A DNA stretch of 35,829 nt from Paracoccaceae bacterium (GTDB taxonomy: Bacteria > Pseudomonadota > Alphaproteobacteria > Rhodobacterales > Rhodobacteraceae), in assembly GCA_003332035.1 (NCBI GenBank), contig QOQI01000009.1, positions 1 to 35,829 of the forward strand. Reading direction: 5' to 3'. A program made the position numbers and the translations under genes. This document shows, in pieces, positions 32,507 through 35,829 of the stretch (position 1 is its first letter; each line of letters opens with the position of its first letter). The notes beneath the pieces are model-generated. The model ran no database searches and was not told the origin of the DNA. It saw nothing but the letters and a program-made list of their open reading frames with translations.

Positions 32507-33961
32507 ATGTCGAAGGTAATTAAAAATGGAACAGTTGTAACTCACGATTTGACTTACAGAGCTGATATTTTAATTGAGGGTTCGAAAATAGTAGAGATCG
32601 GGAAAAATCTCTCTGGAGACAGTGAGATTGACGCTACAGATTGTTTTGTTATGCCAGGTGGAATTGACCCACATACCCATTTGGAAATGCCTTTTATGGG
32701 TACATATTCAAGCGATGATTTTGAAAGTGGTACTCGAGCTGGCCTAGCTGGTGGAACTACGATGGTGGTAGATTTCGCTCTACCAAACCCGGGCGAGAGT
32801 TTGCTAGATGCTTTAAAGCGCTGGGATAATAAATCTACTAGAGCCAATTGTGATTATTCTTTTCATATGGCTGTAACTTGGTGGGGTGAGCAAGTTTTTA
32901 ACGATATGAAAACGGTAATTGAGGAACGCGGCATCAGTACTTTTAAACACTTCCTGGCTTACAAAGGTGCTTTAATGGTGAATGATGATGAATTGTATTC
33001 ATCTTTTTCTCGCCTGGCGGAGCTTGGGGGAATCGCTATGGTTCACGCTGAGAATGGCGATGTCGTAGCAGAGCTGAGCGCAAAGCTTTTGGCTGAGGGT
33101 AACAATGGCCCAGAAGCTCATGCATATTCGCGACCAAGCCAAGTTGAAGGTGAGGCAACAAACCGCGCTATCATGATCGCTGATATGGCTGGAGTTCCTC
33201 TTTATGTTGTTCATACATCTTGTGAAGAATCCCACGAAGCAATTCGTCGCGCTAGGCAGGCGGGCAAGCGGGTTTGGGGTGAACCTTTGATACAGCATTT
33301 AACTCTTGATGAAAGTGAGTACTTTAATAAAGACTGGGATCATGCTGCTCGTCGGGTAATGTCACCGCCTTTTAGAAATAAAATGCACCAGGATAGTTTA
33401 TGGGCTGGATTACAAGCAGGATCTTTGAGCGTTGTTGCTACAGACCACTGTGCCTTTACAACCGAACAAAAACGTTTTGGTGTAGGTGATTTTACAAAAA
33501 TTCCAAATGGCACGGGTGGTCTGGAAGATAGATTACCTATGTTGTGGACCCACGGTGTCAGGACAGGTCGACTTACTATGAACGAATTTGTAGCAGTTAC
33601 TTCCACAAATATAGCAAAAATATTAAATTGTTATCCTAAAAAAGGAGCAATATTGGTTGGAGCAGATGCAGATTTGATTGTCTGGGATCCTGAAAAGTCT
33701 AAAACGATTAAGGCATCGTCTCAGCAATCAGCAATTGACTACAATGTGTTTGAAGGTCACAAAGTAACAGGCTTGCCTAGATACACCTTAACCAGAGGTT
33801 ACGTTGCAATTTCTGATGGTAAAATTAATACGAAAGAGGGGCACGGTGAATTTGTTGCACGCAAAGGAAACACACCAATAAACCAAGCTCTTTCAAATTG
33901 GAAAGATCTTACATCTCCAACTCCAGTGAAGCGCACTGGGATACCTGCTACAGGTGTTTAA
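32507..33961 (+). CDS. hydA: Dihydropyrimidinase (hydantoinase)
   Basis: A 484-residue cyclic amidohydrolase. Metal ligands His56 and His58 in DPHTHLE, the carboxylated Lys153 in LAYKGALM, His180 in VHAENGD, His236 in VVHTSC and Asp313 in ATDHCAF are all present, with the GGTTMVVDF strand. It opens dihydrouracil to N-carbamoyl-beta-alanine; many members also accept hydantoins. The ATG at 32507 has a strong TTAGGAG ribosome site. It lies between the amidohydrolase and a NitT/TauT-type ABC ATPase on the same strand, consistent with one operon for pyrimidine or hydantoin use. Confidence 0.93.
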   Translation: MSKVIKNGTVVTHDLTYRADILIEGSKIVEIGKNLSGDSEIDATDCFVMPGGIDPHTHLEMPFMGTYSSDDFESGTRAGLAGGTTMVVDFALPNPGESLLDALKRWDNKSTRANCDYSFHMAVTWWGEQVFNDMKTVIEERGISTFKHFLAYKGALMVNDDELYSSFSRLAELGGIAMVHAENGDVVAELSAKLLAEGNNGPEAHAYSRPSQVEGEATNRAIMIADMAGVPLYVVHTSCEESHEAIRRARQAGKRVWGEPLIQHLTLDESEYFNKDWDHAARRVMSPPFRNKMHQDSLWAGLQAGSLSVVATDHCAFTTEQKRFGVGDFTKIPNGTGGLEDRLPMLWTHGVRTGRLTMNEFVAVTSTNIAKILNCYPKKGAILVGADADLIVWDPEKSKTIKASSQQSAIDYNVFEGHKVTGLPRYTLTRGYVAISDGKINTKEGHGEFVARKGNTPINQALSNWKDLTSPTPVKRTGIPATGV

Positions 33962-33977
33962 GACTTAGGGGCAACTT

Positions 33978-34760
33978 GTGACAGACGAGACAGTGATTTC
34001 CGCACAGTCGTTGGATTTAACTTTCCAAACCAATGACGGGCCCATTCATGCTTTGAAAGATGTAAACCTTAATATTACAAAAGGTGACTTTATAAGTTTT
34101 ATTGGGCCATCTGGATGCGGTAAAACAACATTTTTAAGAGTTATGGCAGATCTAGATCAGCCGACAGATGGAACTATCACGATTAATGGTGTTTCTCCAA
34201 AAGCTGCCCGAGAAAGTCGGGCATATGGATATGTTTTTCAATCAGCGGGATTATATCCGTGGCGCACAATAGGAAAAAATATACGCTTACCATTAGAAAT
34301 AATGGGGATAAGTAAGTCTGAGCAAAAAGAGAGAGTTGAGAAAGTTCTAAAGTTAGTTGAGTTAGAAGATTTTGAAAAGAAATTTCCATGGCAGCTTTCT
34401 GGTGGCATGCAACAAAGAGCATCCATCGCAAGGGCTCTAGCGTTTGATGCGGATATTTTATTAATGGATGAACCTTTTGGTGCTTTGGATGAAATAGTAA
34501 GAGACTATTTAAACGAACAGTTGCTGAAACTTTGGCATTCAACAAAAAAAACAATTTGTTTTGTAACTCACTCGATTCCTGAGGCGGTTTACCTATCCAC
34601 TAAAATTGTTGTTATGTCTCCTCGTCCAGGACGAATTATTGATATAATTGAAAGTGATTTGCCTGACAAACGACCCTTGGAGATAAGAGATACGAAAGAG
34701 TTTATTGATATTGCCCAAAGAGTAAGAGAAGGTTTAAGGGCGGGGCATAGTTATGAATAA
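33978..34760 (+). CDS. NitT/TauT-type ABC transporter ATP-binding protein
   Basis: A 260-residue ATPase with Walker A GPSGCGKT (43-50), Q-loop FQSAGLYPW, signature LSGGMQQR and Walker B ILLMDEPFGALDE. The SsuB/TauB-like EPFGALDE is typical of transporters for sulfonates, nitrate, taurine and pyrimidine-like compounds. The start is GTG at 33978 with AGGGG upstream. It begins 16 bases after the dihydropyrimidinase stop and its own stop overlaps the first permease start by eight bases. In this context the most likely substrate is a pyrimidine, hydantoin or dihydropyrimidine; no binding-protein gene is visible before the window ends. Confidence 0.9.
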   Translation: MTDETVISAQSLDLTFQTNDGPIHALKDVNLNITKGDFISFIGPSGCGKTTFLRVMADLDQPTDGTITINGVSPKAARESRAYGYVFQSAGLYPWRTIGKNIRLPLEIMGISKSEQKERVEKVLKLVELEDFEKKFPWQLSGGMQQRASIARALAFDADILLMDEPFGALDEIVRDYLNEQLLKLWHSTKKTICFVTHSIPEAVYLSTKIVVMSPRPGRIIDIIESDLPDKRPLEIRDTKEFIDIAQRVREGLRAGHSYE

Positions 34761-35619
34761 TGCGTTCCTTCCAGTACTAACAATTTCCACTTTTATAGTG
34801 CTAATTTGGTATAGTTTCTCAATAGTATTGAATTCGTCATGGGCATTAGACAAGGCAGAAAGGAACGATCAGAAACTTAGTTTTTCTGAACTTGTTCATG
34901 ATACCTGGTCTCAGAAGAAGCCTAAATTGCCGACACCTCATCAGGTAGGCTATGAAATGTGGAAGACGATTTTTGATAAAAAAGTTACGTCTAAACGATC
35001 GCTTGTTTACCATGGTTGGATAACGTTATCGGCAACATTGGCTGGCTTCATGCTGGGGACGCTTTTAGGTATTTTATTAGCTTTAGCAATTGTACATGAC
35101 AAAGCGACAAATTTAAGTGTGATGCCATGGATTATTACGAGTCAAACAATACCAATACTGGCGTTAGCTCCTATGATCATTGTCGTATTGAGTTCAATTG
35201 GTTTTACCGGGCTATTGCCTAAGGCCGTTATTTCAATGTACCTTTCCTTTTTTCCAATTGTAGTGGGAATGGTTAAGGGACTTAGGTCACCTGATTTACT
35301 TGAAATTGATCAAATGAAAACTTGGTCGGCCTCGCAGTTTCAGATTTTGATTAAATTAAGGCTCCCCAAGTCAATTCCCTTTTTATTTACTTCGCTGAAG
35401 CTCGGGATGGCGGCATCGCTTGTCGGAGCTATTGTTGGAGAGCTACCATCTGGTGCAATCGCAGGTTTGGGAGCTAGAATGCTTTCAGGAAGTTATTATG
35501 GGCAAACGATCCAAATCTGGAGTGCATTATTTACTGCAGCTATTCTTGCAGCTTCATTGGTAGGCTTGATCAGTATAATTCAGGCCTTTGTTTTTAAAAG
35601 AATGATGATTGTTCGATGA
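34753..35619 (+). CDS. NitT/TauT-type ABC transporter permease 1
   Basis: A 288-residue inner-membrane permease. A leading helix (residues 5-27) is followed by a soluble stretch of about 60 residues with PTPHQVGYEMWKTIF near 60-74, then HGWITLSATLAGFMLGTLLG (88-107) that opens the conserved SsuC-like core of about five helices. The contact loop WSASQFQILIKLRLPKSIPFLF and the ending GLISIIQAF are standard. The long region between the first helix and the core is longer than I expect for SsuC. It is coupled to the ATPase gene and overlaps the second permease start (ATGA). Confidence 0.88.
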   Translation: MNNAFLPVLTISTFIVLIWYSFSIVLNSSWALDKAERNDQKLSFSELVHDTWSQKKPKLPTPHQVGYEMWKTIFDKKVTSKRSLVYHGWITLSATLAGFMLGTLLGILLALAIVHDKATNLSVMPWIITSQTIPILALAPMIIVVLSSIGFTGLLPKAVISMYLSFFPIVVGMVKGLRSPDLLEIDQMKTWSASQFQILIKLRLPKSIPFLFTSLKLGMAASLVGAIVGELPSGAIAGLGARMLSGSYYGQTIQIWSALFTAAILAASLVGLISIIQAFVFKRMMIVR

Positions 35620-35829
35620 ATAGTTTTTTCTTATTTTCTATCATTTTTTGGATAGCCGCTTGGATAATAAATATTTTTATTGCTCAATCAAATCTCGCCA
35701 AAACTAAAATGGTCTTGCCTCCTATCTTATTCGGAGTATCTTTATTGTTAATCTGGGAGGCTTCGATCAGTGCCTTTGATGTAAGTCCAGTAATTCTCCC
35801 AGCCCCGTCTTTAGTATTTATCAAATTAG
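35616..35829 (+). CDS. NitT/TauT-type ABC transporter permease 2 (3'-truncated by window)
   Basis: An open frame from ATG 35616, which overlaps the stop of permease 1 by four bases, to the last base of the window. The 71 visible residues give two hydrophobic segments and then LLLIWEASISAFDVSPVILP followed by APSLVF, the typical start of a SsuC/TauC-like permease core (WE, then a hydrophobic residue-rich loop and PAPS). It is the second permease of the same importer, implying a heterodimer. The rest, and perhaps the binding-protein gene, lies outside. Confidence 0.75.
   Translation, partial: MNSFFLFSIIFWIAAWIINIFIAQSNLAKTKMVLPPILFGVSLLLIWEASISAFDVSPVILPAPSLVFIKL

Noticed and set aside
34183-34554. 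A 123-codon minus-strand frame
   Set aside because: It is a complementary-strand shadow of the NitT/TauT-type ATPase, which has all its motifs.
1-35829. Possible CRISPR array, tRNA, insertion sequence or defence system
   Set aside because: No regularly spaced repeats, cloverleaf, terminal inverted repeats with a transposase, or defence genes were seen; the GIY-YIG-like protein alone is not enough.

Overview
The window is 35.8 kb of densely coding, AT-rich DNA (about 40% GC by eye) with short gaps, many overlapping stop/start pairs and frequent GTG/TTG starts. The gene content suggests a free-living, probably marine, low-GC alphaproteobacterium, possibly of the Rhodobacterales. It is rich in ABC importers, SDRs and an aldehyde dehydrogenase, and carries a RutR-type regulator next to preT/preA, a beta-ureidopropionase and a dihydropyrimidinase. 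The taxonomic placement is inference from gene families and synteny, because no rRNA or marker gene is present. I see no tRNA, rRNA, CRISPR array, insertion sequence or phage gene.

Layout. (1) 1-4181: a 5'-truncated HAD hydrolase, a DUF3147-type membrane protein, an alpha/beta hydrolase, a glycerophosphodiester phosphodiesterase, a class IV PLP aminotransferase that closely resembles (R)-selective amine transaminases, and a small GIY-YIG-like protein. (2) 4205-12347, minus strand: an operon running from a family 5 (peptide/nickel-type) binding protein through two permeases and a fused double ATPase to an aldehyde dehydrogenase, an SDR and a self-cleaving P1-family (DmpA/NylC-like) peptidase. 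It looks like an import-and-degrade unit for a peptide- or amide-like substrate. (3) 12644-17561: an amidase and an iron/2-oxoglutarate oxygenase on the plus strand, converging with a minus-strand operon of quinone oxidoreductase, cupin and DSD1-type PLP enzyme. (4) 17706-20260: an SDR lacking the catalytic lysine, then an exported PQQ-type sugar dehydrogenase and an exported histidine phosphatase. (5) 20416-27207: a BMP-family (nucleoside-type) ABC importer, a CodA-like cytosine deaminase and an EamA transporter. (6) 27245-35829: the reductive pyrimidine catabolic locus: DUF1330 protein, preT, preA, a RutR-type repressor, N-carbamoyl-beta-alanine amidohydrolase, dihydropyrimidinase and a NitT/TauT-type ABC importer that runs off the end.

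Regions 5 and 6 read as one physiological programme: import nucleosides or bases, deaminate cytosine to uracil, reduce uracil (PreT/PreA), open the ring (dihydropyrimidinase) and release beta-alanine, CO2 and ammonia (amidohydrolase). The best regulatory evidence is a set of palindromes close to the E. coli RutR operator (TTGACCA-nn-TGGTCAA). There is a tandem pair in front of preT and another site, with an extra half-site, in the rutR/amidohydrolase divergent gap. Two strong intercistronic hairpins sit just after each of the two complete solute-binding-protein genes.
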